Positions 1-10,600 of a stretch of DNA of 64,000 bases are shown here, one piece after another. The position numbers were made by a program, and so were the translations under genes. The stretch is from Bugula neritina. Lineage: Eukaryota; Bryozoa; Gymnolaemata; Cheilostomatida; Bugulidae. Each line of letters begins with the position of its first letter. The first letter of the stretch is position 1. The notes under the pieces are model-generated. The model had not been told where the DNA came from. It saw only the letters and a list, made by a program, of their open reading frames with translations, and did no database searches. The stretch is taken from assembly GCA_964035545.1 (NCBI GenBank), contig OZ037768.1, positions 16,399,375 through 16,463,374 on the forward strand, written 5' to 3'.

Positions 1-703
1 AGCGAATGAGGCCTAACTAAAGTGATGACATTGCCCAGATTAATCTTCACCTAGATTACTCCATACTGTGTGATGTTAAAAGAACATCAAAGTTGTTATT
101 TATCATTTAGATGAAAAGCATTCTATTTTGATAAAAGATTCGTCATGCATAAAAGGTGCCATAACTTGTTTTTAGAACCCTTTACAAAAACAAGACTAGT
201 TGCAGTAACCCTGAATCTAAAATTTAGAATCCAAATATGAGTATCTATTATATTTCACTATGTTTCCAAAGTTCAAATTATGTTAACGAATTTTTAAATG
301 GAATGAAAACATAACCCAGCAAAACAAGAATTTGTCAGATAGAGCAATTTGAATGAAATGCTCATTAGCGCATGTTGTAGTATGTAGGATTTACTAAATT
401 GCATTGGCTCTTGTTATATTGTATCTAATGGTAGTCACTATTGATAGAGCTTTGTATGACATCCCCAAGAAAACCAGCTGACTTCTAAATACAGAAGTTG
501 ACACAACCGCCAACTATACACGTATAAACTTTAAGGCTGTAAAGTTCTAACTTGAATAATTTGATGAAACTGAATCTACACTGACTACCCACTCCTATAA
601 ACCAGATGCACTGGCTAACAGTTTCTGACTCATACTCTTTATTCAGTATTAAATAATTGAAAATCTAAAGTTAGTAAGCTAACAAATTGCTGTAACTTAC
701 TAC
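1..703 (-). other. Nibrin intron 2 (left edge of window)
   Basis: This AT-rich sequence lies downstream of nibrin exon 2 on the minus strand. I looked for the expected next exon, the second half of the FHA domain with a KYGTF-like motif, and did not see it. I see no repeat element here. Confidence 0.6.
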
Positions 704-1638
704 CTGTTCCTCCTTGAATTCTATGAATATTTTAGCATGTTTCCGACTAATAGAAGGGTCATCCTTTAATAACACATCTACATCTTTTCGTCCTACTGTG
801 TATTCTGTTTGACACAAAAACCGGATTTCTGTAATAAACCAAAATTTGAGCAAATATAAACAACTACTAACATATATACATATAAGTTTTGTTACATAAC
901 TATATTAAAAATATAATTATTTTTTACAGTCTACATACAGTTAGCTAGAAGTAGCAATTGCTATTAGTAATCAATTGATATTAAAATGTTATCAATTCTT
1001 TACTACAACACCAGGTTTTATTGAGCTTGATATGATACAGTTCTCAATTTAACACTTTCATCTGATCGTAGTGCTATATGTAGCAAGCCTCTAGCTCAAT
1101 TATTTAACCTTTATGAAAAATTTGAAATCCTGAACTTCTAACCTATATGTGATTGGCATTAAAAATATTTTTATGCATTGTCTACAGCCTACGAGGCAGG
1201 CATTATGCATCCATTCCACAAAACAAAAGTAGATGAAAATGAAATAACAGTTTCTAGTTAGTTCCCATTTACAGTTTAATTGGTTTTGAAGCTGTTACTT
1301 TTATGTTATAAGTATTACATACATTACTAGTGTAAAACTTTTTGCATTAAACTTGAGACTAGTTTATTCATAATATTATTATATAAGCAAATAGTGTACA
1401 ATTAAGCTTAGGTAAAGACTTGGTAGCAATCATACAAAGCATTTCATCAGCATAAGTGAATTGCAAATCTTTACTTAAATATAAAGTTAGACTTCAATCT
1501 ACCCAACTTTCAACCCATCAAGCTCAAGTTTCAAATTAAGTAACAAGTAAGTATTTAGACCACTGCTGTACCTGAGGGAGACTTTTCAGAGAGCCCTTCA
1601 GCTTCCGCTCCATGTCCTACATGTTGCAATAACCACAT
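704..1638 (-). CDS. NBN: Nibrin (NBN/NBS1), first two coding exons; partial gene
   Basis: Nibrin is the FHA/BRCT scaffold of the MRE11-RAD50-NBS1 complex, which senses and processes DNA double-strand breaks in the nucleus. Exon 1 is 1638-1572 and starts ATG TGG, encoding MWLLQHVGHGAEAEGL and on to a phase-1 GTACAG donor. Exon 2 is 828-704, after a TTACAG acceptor, and ends in phase 0 at CAG|GTAGTA. The joined product has about 63 residues and carries the FHA core: EYTVGRKD, then DPSISRKHAKI. These match the nibrin VGRK and SISRxHA signatures that form the phosphopeptide-binding loops. Human nibrin also begins MW and, as I remember it, has a phase-1 intron after the first exon, which helped choose this start. 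Exon 3 (rest of FHA, BRCT) was not found in bases 1-703, so the gene continues off the left edge. The family call is strong. The exon 1 call rests on phase, the MW start and the donor, so it is slightly weaker. Confidence 0.85.
829..1571 (-). other. Nibrin intron 1
   Basis: AT-rich intronic sequence between the two coding exons, with a GTACAG donor and a TTACAG acceptor on the minus strand. I see no coding sequence or clear repeat inside it. Confidence 0.7.
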
Positions 1639-1813
1639 AACTGACAATGATGGTTTTGTCAATCACAGTTGACCCAGAATGGTTAATTAAACTTTAAATA
1701 ACATCATGATGGTCCAATATCAACAGGAAATGATTCACTAAAAATAAAATACATAAAACTAATAAAATTTATAGGCAATAACATAAACCTCACATACTTT
1801 AAGTTTTCCTCAT

Positions 1814-2185
1814 TGGCAGCGTGCAAAAAATCTTTCCAGCCGAAAAATGGGCTGTTGTGTGCGCATTTCAGATAGATTTCATACAGGCAAAATACTGAAT
1901 GGCCAGTGCAGAATGTTGGTGCCGATTCGATCTAATTGGTTGAACATCATTTAGTGAGTACACTTTTTGAGTTTTGAGCTTTTTTACTTTCTGTATTCAA
2001 GTCGTCTTATCAATGCAAAGCTTGAAACTCAAAAACTATACTCACTAAATGATAATCTGCCAATTAGATTAAAACCGTACCAAATTTCTACACTGACCGT
2101 TCAGCATTTTGCAGGAATGAAATCTACCTGAAATACGCACACAACAGCCCATTTTTAGGCTGGACAGATATTCTGCATGTAGCCA
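1814..2185. mobile_element. Fold-back (long inverted repeat) element, about 370 bp
   Basis: A left arm (about 1814-1982) is repeated in reverse complement by a right arm (about 2017-2185) around a loop of about 34 bp. By eye the arms agree at roughly four bases in five over about 165 bp. Both contain the blocks ATGGGCTGTTGTGTGCG and TCATTTAGTGAGTA. Transcribed or single-stranded, the whole unit would fold into one hairpin. There is no open reading frame, so this is a non-autonomous fold-back or MITE-like element. I could not define a target-site duplication. It lies just upstream of nibrin and, if the nibrin transcript starts further right, would fall in its 5' region. Confidence 0.75.
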
Positions 2186-2919
2186 GTGCTTGGTAAACGA
2201 CTAACTTTGAACTAGTCCTTTACACTTAGGAGAGGCAGACTTGGTAAAATAAAACGTGTCCCTTAACATTAACATTAAATTCAATCAATATAGTGGTCAT
2301 GTAAAAGTGATGATGTCATCCTCTAAGTTTATATTTACTGCAGCAATTTTAATTTCATAGTTTTACAAGCAGTTAATGACTCTAAATTATGACTCAAACT
2401 TAGTAAAAGGCAATCAATTGAATTTTGCTGAATTTGAAACTAGCAATGCCAGCATTCTGCTGTTGATCACAGGATTATCTATGCAAAAACTCCCATAAGC
2501 CATCCTAATGACAAAACCAATTGTAATCGTAGTTAACTAACTTAGTAAAGAAAATTCAAATTTAAGTCTTGATCAACATGAACATCATCATTACGCAATA
2601 TCCCAACGATAACCATTTATTTTTTTGTACTTTAACTTGCTGCCCTAAAATACTAAATTTAATATTATTTAATTTTATGATTACTAAATGTAATACTATT
2701 ATTCTTAGGTTCAGTATAAGACACAAAATTAAATGTAACAAAAAAATTAAAAAACTACAAATACAAGTTCACTACAACTGCTGGAATTAAATAGAACTAC
2801 AACTATGTCAACAGATACCTGTCCAATTTTTCTTCACACTAAACCACCCTGTTGGGTAGAAGGGGTGTGCCACATTTTTAATCATAGGTTACATGCATGT
2901 ACCTGTGGTCAGTAAAGAT
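2186..2919. other. Intergenic, no gene seen
   Basis: AT-rich sequence between the two fold-back elements. A short reading frame at 2569-2790 is dominated by AT-rich codons and shows no motif. I see no element with defined ends. Confidence 0.5.
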
Positions 2920-3222
2920 GATTTTAGGTAAAAATGGCACAGGTAATAATGGCACCAGTATCAAAGGCACAAATAGAAAAGTAGGAAAAACTGGCACACT
3001 ATTGTTAAATTTTCCCAAACCCGAAACTCAAACCATCAATCCTTAAACCCCAAACTTAAGCCCCCATTCCCAAATCTAAACTACCATCCTAAATATCCAA
3101 CCCCCACCCCAAACCCCAATATTGAAAATGTGCCATTTTTGCTACTTTTCCATTTGTGCCTTTATTACCAGTGCCATTAATACCTATGCCATTTTTACCT
3201 GTGCCATTTTTACCAGACACCC
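2920..3222. repeat. Inverted array of GGTAAAAATGGCACA-type repeats around a C/A-rich core
   Basis: The left arm (about 2923-3005) holds degenerate 13-15-bp units of the type GGTAAAAATGGCACA. The right arm (about 3122-3221) holds the same units in reverse complement, read as TGCCATTTTTACC. Between them lies about 110 bp made almost only of C, A and T, with repeated CCCAAA or CCCCA-like steps and almost no G. The tandem arrays are therefore mirror-placed around a strand-asymmetric core. I know no named family with this form. It could be a fold-back transposon or a locally expanded hairpin. Confidence 0.65.
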
Positions 3223-3802
3223 AGTAAAGATATATTTAAAAAAATAATGTACAGTGAATGCAAAACAGGCCTGCTTAGCCTGTCTGTGGTAATAGTGGAG
3301 TAAGGGACTGACTGCGCTTTGGTTGCTGTAGTTGATTTAATGTTCAAATCTGTAATTGTCCAAGGTAGAAAACAATTGTAATATTCATTTTGGTTGGCAC
3401 TAATTGAGCACGGCTTTCCTTGAGCCTGAAAAGTGAGACCTAGTTTGAACTGTTGACAATGTTTGTTCAACCAAGTTGATTCGGTGAGTGCTGGGTGGTA
3501 TTCCTCTTCAGATAAAATCTGGAGAATCGGACTAATGTGCTTATTTCTTCTTCTGGAGGCTAATGGTATTATTCCAAGCTTTTCCAAAGCCAAATTCAAA
3601 TTTGTCCAACCATTTAAAATTCAAATTTTTAAAATAAACATCACTCCATGTGTAGTTCAATTGTTTAACTTTAAGTTTATCTCTTTGAGATTATGTTGAG
3701 CTTTAACCTTAAGTATTGCATTAGGCTTAGCCTTAGATAATTATCAATATCATTATGAATATTATTATTATTTTGATTTTTTCATAACCATTAGGCATTA
3801 AC

Positions 3803-4030
3803 CAGGAATATAGTGGTACCCATACGCCGCCGTATGGTCTAGACTCTAGAAGAAAATAGACTGCTTTAGGTCCTACGCCCGTAGGCGTATGGGCATATTT
3901 TTGAAAGTGTTACTGATGATTAGAGCACAGGATAGTTAGGGCATCCTCACTGAGAATATTATAAACTAGGCGGCCCCCTAGACCCCGGCCTGGGAGTATA
4001 GCCTAGAATCTTTTTGCCACTACATCCCTG
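3803..4030. mobile_element. hAT-type MITE with perfect 8-bp target-site duplication
   Basis: A 228-bp element is bounded by inverted termini CAGGAATATAGTGG (left) and, in reverse complement, CAGGGATGTAGTGG (right), two mismatches in 14. It is flanked on both sides by the same 8 bases, GCATTAAC (3795-3802 and 4031-4038). CAG-starting termini and an 8-bp duplication are the hallmark of hAT-superfamily transposition. The interior holds short inverted CATACGCC/GGCGTATG segments and no reading frame, so this is a non-autonomous copy that needed a transposase from elsewhere. Confidence 0.85.
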
Positions 4031-4038
4031 GCATTAAC

Positions 4039-5150
4039 TATTATACATTATTATTAAGTCATTTTGATCATAATCATAATGTATGAATATCATTATCAAT
4101 ACTATGATTATAGTAATATTAATAGTATTGGATTTGGTGTTACCATCAGTATAAGGATTACTAATGCTAATAGTACTACTCATAGTTTCACTAAATGTAA
4201 TACTGGTCAAGCAGTAGGCATGGCAGTAGTAGCACTACTACTAGTGAAGTACTACTACTAGTACTTGTACGGAAAAAGAGGCCAATATGAGTAGTGCTGC
4301 TCTTTAATGCACAAAGAAACAAAGTGGAAACGATGAGGTCAAGCCCAATGACGCGATTGCTTATTTTCGTAACTCGGATGAAATAAACCTATTCCATTTC
4401 AGTATTTTTTATAAACTCAAGAGGCTAAAATTGAGGCTAAGGTTTTTGGCTGCTGGTTTTGTCTTCAGTACTAGTACTACTACTACTACTACTCACTGCT
4501 AGTACTGTAGTAGTACTAGTAATGAGTAGTAGTAGCTCCATTATAAAGGCTGTGAGTGACTAGGAACAACAAAAGTTATTAAATAATGAGTAATCAACCC
4601 AGGGCTGCACTAGAACTAAAAGTAAAACATTATCATTATTCATTATCATTATGATTAACAATGAATCACAATCAGTGAATCACAATGACCATGATAACAA
4701 ATTGAAATACAATGACAATCAGAATCAATATTATTGTAATTGTCATACTTATACTCATTAGTCATTGTGATCATTATGATTATGATTTATTGAATAATTG
4801 ATTATTATTATTATAATCATCAACTTATACTTATAGACTATACTCAACCTCATAGTCATAGACTATAGTTCACTATTACTAATAGTTGTTATAATTATGA
4901 GTCATAATATTTAATAATAATATTAATAATTATTTATTAATATTACTATTAGTATTACTAATATTTTTAATATATATTATTATTAGTTAATAGTTATACT
5001 TATAATTTATTACTTCAAGTTTAAGTTTATTAGTATCATATTGATATTTTCATTAGAGTAATGAAGATACCAATATGAATATGATGCTAATGATCATAAT
5101 TATTATAATAATGATAGTGATAATATTAATGATAAACATTATCATACTCC
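4039..5150. repeat. Degenerate triplet/hexamer-like tract (ACT, AAT, ATC words)
   Basis: About 1.1 kb of cryptically simple DNA made of jumbled three-base words such as ACT, AGT, AAT, ATC and ATT, in both orientations. It includes local inverted runs of CTACTACTACT and AGTAGTAGT near 4230-4265 and 4480-4540. It is not a clean microsatellite; the words drift constantly. Similar tracts recur at about 15655-16250, 22835-23030, 28320-28935 and 33465-33560. A plus-strand reading frame at 4064-4261 is a by-product of the word structure. Confidence 0.7.
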
Positions 5151-6099
5151 TACTGTGTCTGTAGCATTAACTTCAAATTTATATATGAAAACAATATTTT
5201 GTCTGCTATAACTAAAAGTATAATTCTACAATATTATAATAATATAATAATTATGAGTATAACTATAACTACATATATGCAATAAAATTATCATTATAGA
5301 CATTCATTTTTATTATCAATAGCAATTTTAAAAAATAAAAACACATATGAAATTTAATTATTATAAACTCACAATAAATAGCCTACTTGTACTTTATTTT
5401 TACGTTATAGTAAGTATATAGTTACATATGATTGTAATCATAGTTCTTTAAAACTACGTCTACTATGATTAGCAATATTAGATTACTGGTTCCCTTTTGT
5501 TTACTTTCTTTTTTAATTGTATTCTAATGGGACTGTTGTTATAGAATATAAAAAAACTGTCTTGGTCTTATAGTTGCGAAAATACAAATTTCAATGTTTT
5601 AAATTCCACTCATTGAATTATGAATTTGAGTTCAGCAGAACCTACATCCCTGTACCTAGCAACTCCCTTATTGAGGCAATAACTTGAAGCAATCACCCTT
5701 TTTGCTCATATCTAGTAAACTCTTAAATACCAATTCATCTATTTCATACAGTCAGATTTCAAAGAGGCTGTCTTATGAAATAGATTTATTAACATGATTT
5801 GTAGTTAAAGTTTTTTTTAGTTATTGAAGGTAACTTAGCACCGAGATATTTTTTTAGACATCTTCTTGAACACCTTTTGCTTCGAAATGCACTCACTACT
5901 TTTTAAAAGCTAATCCTGGACCATTTTATTTTTTGACAGATTTCCTTATTAACTTAAAGCTATGTTCAACATCTCAAGAACATGCACCTAATCCTTTGAG
6001 GTTATAAAAAGCCGTTATATTTTGTCACTGTTTATAAGTGCTTCAATTTCTTTAGTTTTTGTAGATATTTATGAATAGCAGCTATACTAAAGAGTAAGC
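5151..6099. other. Intergenic, upstream of the NKIRAS-like gene
   Basis: AT-rich sequence with no coding signal. It must contain the promoter and 5' untranslated region of the gene starting at 6100, but I see no TATA or initiator motif I would commit to. A possible acceptor (TTTTTGTAG, ending near 6064) could end a 5' UTR intron. Confidence 0.4.
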
Positions 6100-7632
6100 A
6101 TGCCTAGTAAAGTTCACAAGATTATAATTTTGGGTGCAGAAGGGACTGGAAAGACTTCCATCATTGAACAAGCAATATATGGCAATCACGTTGCTGGAAC
6201 TGTAAGCAAATATGTTGAAATTATTTTTATAAATTTTCGCTGAGCTTCATTTTCAATTGAAATATCTTTCTTCAAAGACTGTGCAAATAAGTGAGGATCA
6301 AATGAACAATTGTGACTTTAAAGCTAATAATAAGTAAAGATTAAATTAACACTATGCTGATACAATTGCTAGTTGACTCTCAAGTTGTCAATTACTGACC
6401 TGTGTTACAAATTTACATTTTTTTGGTTCTACACACTTGTTAAAGGTACTTCAGTAACAATGTAAGTGATTTGTATGTAAGTTATTTATATTTTATTATT
6501 TAAATACATTTGCTTTGGGTGAATCTATGTATTTGGGAAAGACCTCACCACATATTATGATTAGAAAATTCTTGTTATATTAGAAAATGGTGCCAACAGT
6601 AGAAGATACATATACAGCCAACATATTTACTGAGAGAAACTGTCTAGAGCAACTACGACTATTCGATACTGCAGGGCTGGTATGTTCTCAGTTAACCTGC
6701 TGTGTACTATCTGATGTCTATTATATCCCAACCTTCTTGAATAAAACGAGTCACTTTAGACATGTTTATGTAGTGTTTTTTGAGTTGGTATGAGTTCATA
6801 GATTTGTGTCTTGTACTTGTAGGATTGTCAAACACCGGTAGTACCAAAGCACTACTACTCATTTGCAGATGTAAGTAAGCACTCGAAAGTATTGATATAT
6901 ACTTGTCAATTTCCTGAATAGAATATTATATAATTTCTATCTCAATACAGAAGTCTTGTTTTCTGTCTAAACTATGGTTTCATATAGTTACTACCTTGTT
7001 TCTTTGGGTTTCTTGGATTTTAGTCACCGATGTTTTTCAGGCATATATTTTAGTGTTTGATATTACGAGGTGGGAGACTTTTCATTGCCTAAATGCTTTG
7101 AAAGCTGATGTTGATAAGCATAAGGATAAAAAAGAACTCCCTGTAATACTTGTACTAGGAAATAAAAGTGATTTAGAACACAGCTCTAGACAAATCGAAT
7201 TTGATACGGTAAAAAAATGGGCTGCACGAGAGAAAGGTATTTAAATAGAAATTCATTTTACTATTGGCTCAATATTTGCTGCTGATTCTAGTCGGAGTTG
7301 AATTTTTTTTAAGTTGTATGTTTTCATTATTTATATTACCAATGTGTGCTCATGCTAGATCTCAAATTTAACATATTACTTTGTAGTACATTTTCGGGAA
7401 GTTTCTGTTACGAATAAGAAGAGTTTAATGGATGCCTTCTCTTTCTTAGTTAGCAAGTTGCTTCCACGTAAGTTGAATACATTGTAAAATCTTTTATTTT
7501 GATTTTTTATAGTTGCTTTTTGCATTTTCAGTATGTTTTTTCCTATTTGTAGAGAGATCAATCAAAAGTCGTTTTAAGAAAGACAGCGCCCAGGCCACGT
7601 TCTCTGTATCTGGCCTAGCAACTGATGTGTAA
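6100..7632 (+). CDS. NKIRAS: kappaB-Ras-like small GTPase (NKIRAS family)
   Basis: This is a Ras-like GTPase of the family that binds IkappaB proteins and slows their degradation, dampening NF-kappaB signalling. Six exons join in frame to 200 aa (human paralogues are about 190): 6100-6201, 6584-6679, 6823-6870, 7041-7236, 7387-7467, 7553-7632. The P-loop is GAEGTGKTS (residues 12-20). Switch I is around MVPTVEDTY (36-44). The G3 motif is DTAGLD (62-67), and G4 is GNKSD (122-126). Family signatures are LEQLRLFDT, PKHYYSFAD and the run DKHKDKKELPV. As in known kappaB-Ras proteins, the Ras Gln61 position is not Gln (here Leu66), and there is no C-terminal CAAX box, so no prenylation is predicted. 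Introns have GT-AG ends. One gene probably serves where vertebrates have NKIRAS1 and NKIRAS2; which one it is closer to cannot be judged by eye. Confidence 0.92.
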
Positions 7633-10600
7633 TGTTGAGATTATCAAAATCTATTTGATTCACTGTATATACTCATTTGTATTTTAAAATGTGTAATAAT
7701 TATTCTATTTTTATCTAATCGAAGAAGACTTATTTTTGTAATGAATCCATTGTACTATTATTGTAAAGCTGTAAATCTACTGTAGTTTTCTTTATGCTCA
7801 CATGTACCGCAATTAACTCATTTAAGCTGGACGGTAGTCTTACTTTCAAATATCATGTCTTTTATATTTAGGACCGTTACTTTCCTTTGGTAGACGGTTC
7901 TTGACAATGTTGGCAATGACTGTAGTTTTCTGTAACTTTATTCCCTTGACAATGACTGTGCTATGTTTACCAATTTTTATTTGTTATTTAGCAGCTAAGA
8001 GGTGGGCATTGCTCTGATAGTCACTGCAGAGCATATTGCTTCATCATTTTATTATTGTATGTAATATGTGCTATTAGCTGTATTTATGGATGTTTGTTAG
8101 GGTGCAGGCTAGCTTAGATTGAACTATAATTTATATGTAATATAATATTAAGCAAACTGACAACCTAGAGATGAATTCTGCTCAATCTAACTTAGCATAG
8201 TGTAACTCATGAGTTTTGTATTAATATTATGTTTATGGATTGCTTGTTAATAGTCCCATACCCAGATATTTTTAGATGTAAAGTGCACTGTGATGCAGAA
8301 ATGATATTTGTGTTTGTAGAAAGTTTCATTTTTTTCTTTTGATGACAGCTGTTAACAGTTTTAGCTTTTAATGAATATTTGTTGTGTCATAATTTAAAAA
8401 ATATCAATTATTTTGCATTTGCTTTAGAATTTTGTTGGTTTTCACTTACATATAAGCCAGTCTTTCACAAATCACTAGAATTGTATTGGTTCACATTTAT
8501 TTTGCATTTTAATTTGTTCCATGTTTATATTTTTCCAGCCTTTCATTAAAAATTATTTTTTCATAATAAATCTCTTGGAAATTTTTAAATAATTAATTAA
8601 TGGTTTTACTGCTGTCACTATCATCTCTACAAGTATCTCTTATAGAATGTATTTCAAGTAAGCCTAGGTTTGCCACAAGTGAAGCTAGTGCAGTTGTTAT
8701 TCAAGTCTTTTGCCATTTCTGTTTGATTGAAAAGCTTTTGGGTCAATAATTTTAACAAATTAGTTTTTGTACTCTGAAAATACGTTATCTTGCAATTCAG
8801 GAAAATGAAAACAAATAAATTTGGTATGCATTTTATCTTTTATAATAACATTCGTGCACATTTTTGCGGCTATCTCTAAATTGAGAATATCCTAAATCTG
8901 TAAGCTTCATATTGGTATGGCTTAGTGTTGTGGTACACATTATTATCACAATTTCTTGATATGTCCTTTAAAGAATCATCCTTCTGTGAAGTGGTCTAGC
9001 CTTAAAATCTTCATGTTGGCAAACTACCCTGCTAAGCACATAGTATGCTGTAAGCACTGGTATAGGAGTAATAGCCCACTGATGCAAAACTATAGATTAT
9101 GTGCCACATGATGGTCCATTTACAAATTGAGTTAAATGGGGTATGTCGCCTGAATAGAAATTTGCTAGGCTAACAACATGGACATAATTAGACTGCACAC
9201 AGGGAATGGGCTGTTGTGTACAAAATATTATTCTGATGGTTGAAAATATTTATATGGAGTTGTTCCAATGTGGATCGACCTATACAGTGTCATTAATCAT
9301 AATTTGTTCTATGGTTTACAAAATAGCATGCACATTGATTTCCTTCCATTCATTTAGTTATTACTGCAAAGTAAGAATAAATAACTTGAGGTTAGAAAGT
9401 TGTTAAAATTCTGTATGGTGCTTTAAAGCCGGTACAGAAACTAGAAAATTTCTGTTATTAATTGGCAAAAAATTACCATGTTTACTTTATATATAATATT
9501 ATATTACAGGCATGTTTTAATCAAATGTGGTAATCATGCATTTTTGATTATTTCCTATTAAAACTTCACAAACTACTGTCCAATATTCTATACACACACA
9601 CACACACACACACACGCACAGTATATAATTATGTAAGTATAATGTATACCTCCAGCTAATTAGCATTCCAGATATATTAATATATCTGTCTCAACCTTCT
9701 GTTTTCTCATGCCAGGATGTCAAGCCTACCTGTAAAGACAAACGAACTTGGTAAAACTGTTTATAAGTGTGGGAGGCTTGCAACAAATTGAAATATGACA
9801 ATATATTACTATCTAATAGAATATATGATATATTGCATAGTATGAGGTTACTTACATTTTTAATCTATACCTAGTATACAAATACGTTGACTTTCAATAA
9901 GCACTTCTGCAGTCGCTCATCTTTTTATCAAATTCAAAGTCACTGCCAAGTATATCTTCAAATATAGTAAATTTCTGTTGTTACATTTAATGACTTTGTC
10001 TTGCAGTTCATTAACTTTGCGTTGTGGACATATTATTATAAATATATTACTAATACTTCCCACTGGAAGTGCCTAATTTTCTGTTTGAATAGCAGCTGAA
10101 GGCTGAGAGTTGGTAAGTTGAATAACATGCGCAGCTTGAGAGTGAACAGTAACTGAATGCTTAGCAGTTTCCCTCTTAGCTCCCTCCTTGCCCACCATCA
10201 CCCAGCATCATCCTCAGTTTAGTTGGTATTGGTTATCTTCTACTTCAACTTTTATAGAGTGTTAAATGTATAAAGCTGAAGTAATTTTTCTCATTGAAAT
10301 CTCTTGTAGCTGGGAATCTTTAGTGTGAGTTCCTAACTCTATCAGAATGACTCTGATATTCTTGATCCATATACTTGTTGTGTCTTGTAGAAATAGACCT
10401 ATAAGAATAACCTATTTTATAACTAAAATACTGCAAGGATTCCTTTAATAATGCTAGTTGCCCAAAAGTCAAAACTAAAGCAACATAAGAAAATCATATC
10501 GTAAATAGTTCGTATTTACTCACTAGCGAGAAGTTTAACATGGTAGTACACAGTCAAGGTCATCAGCAAATACATCCACCATATAGTTTGCAGTTATTAA

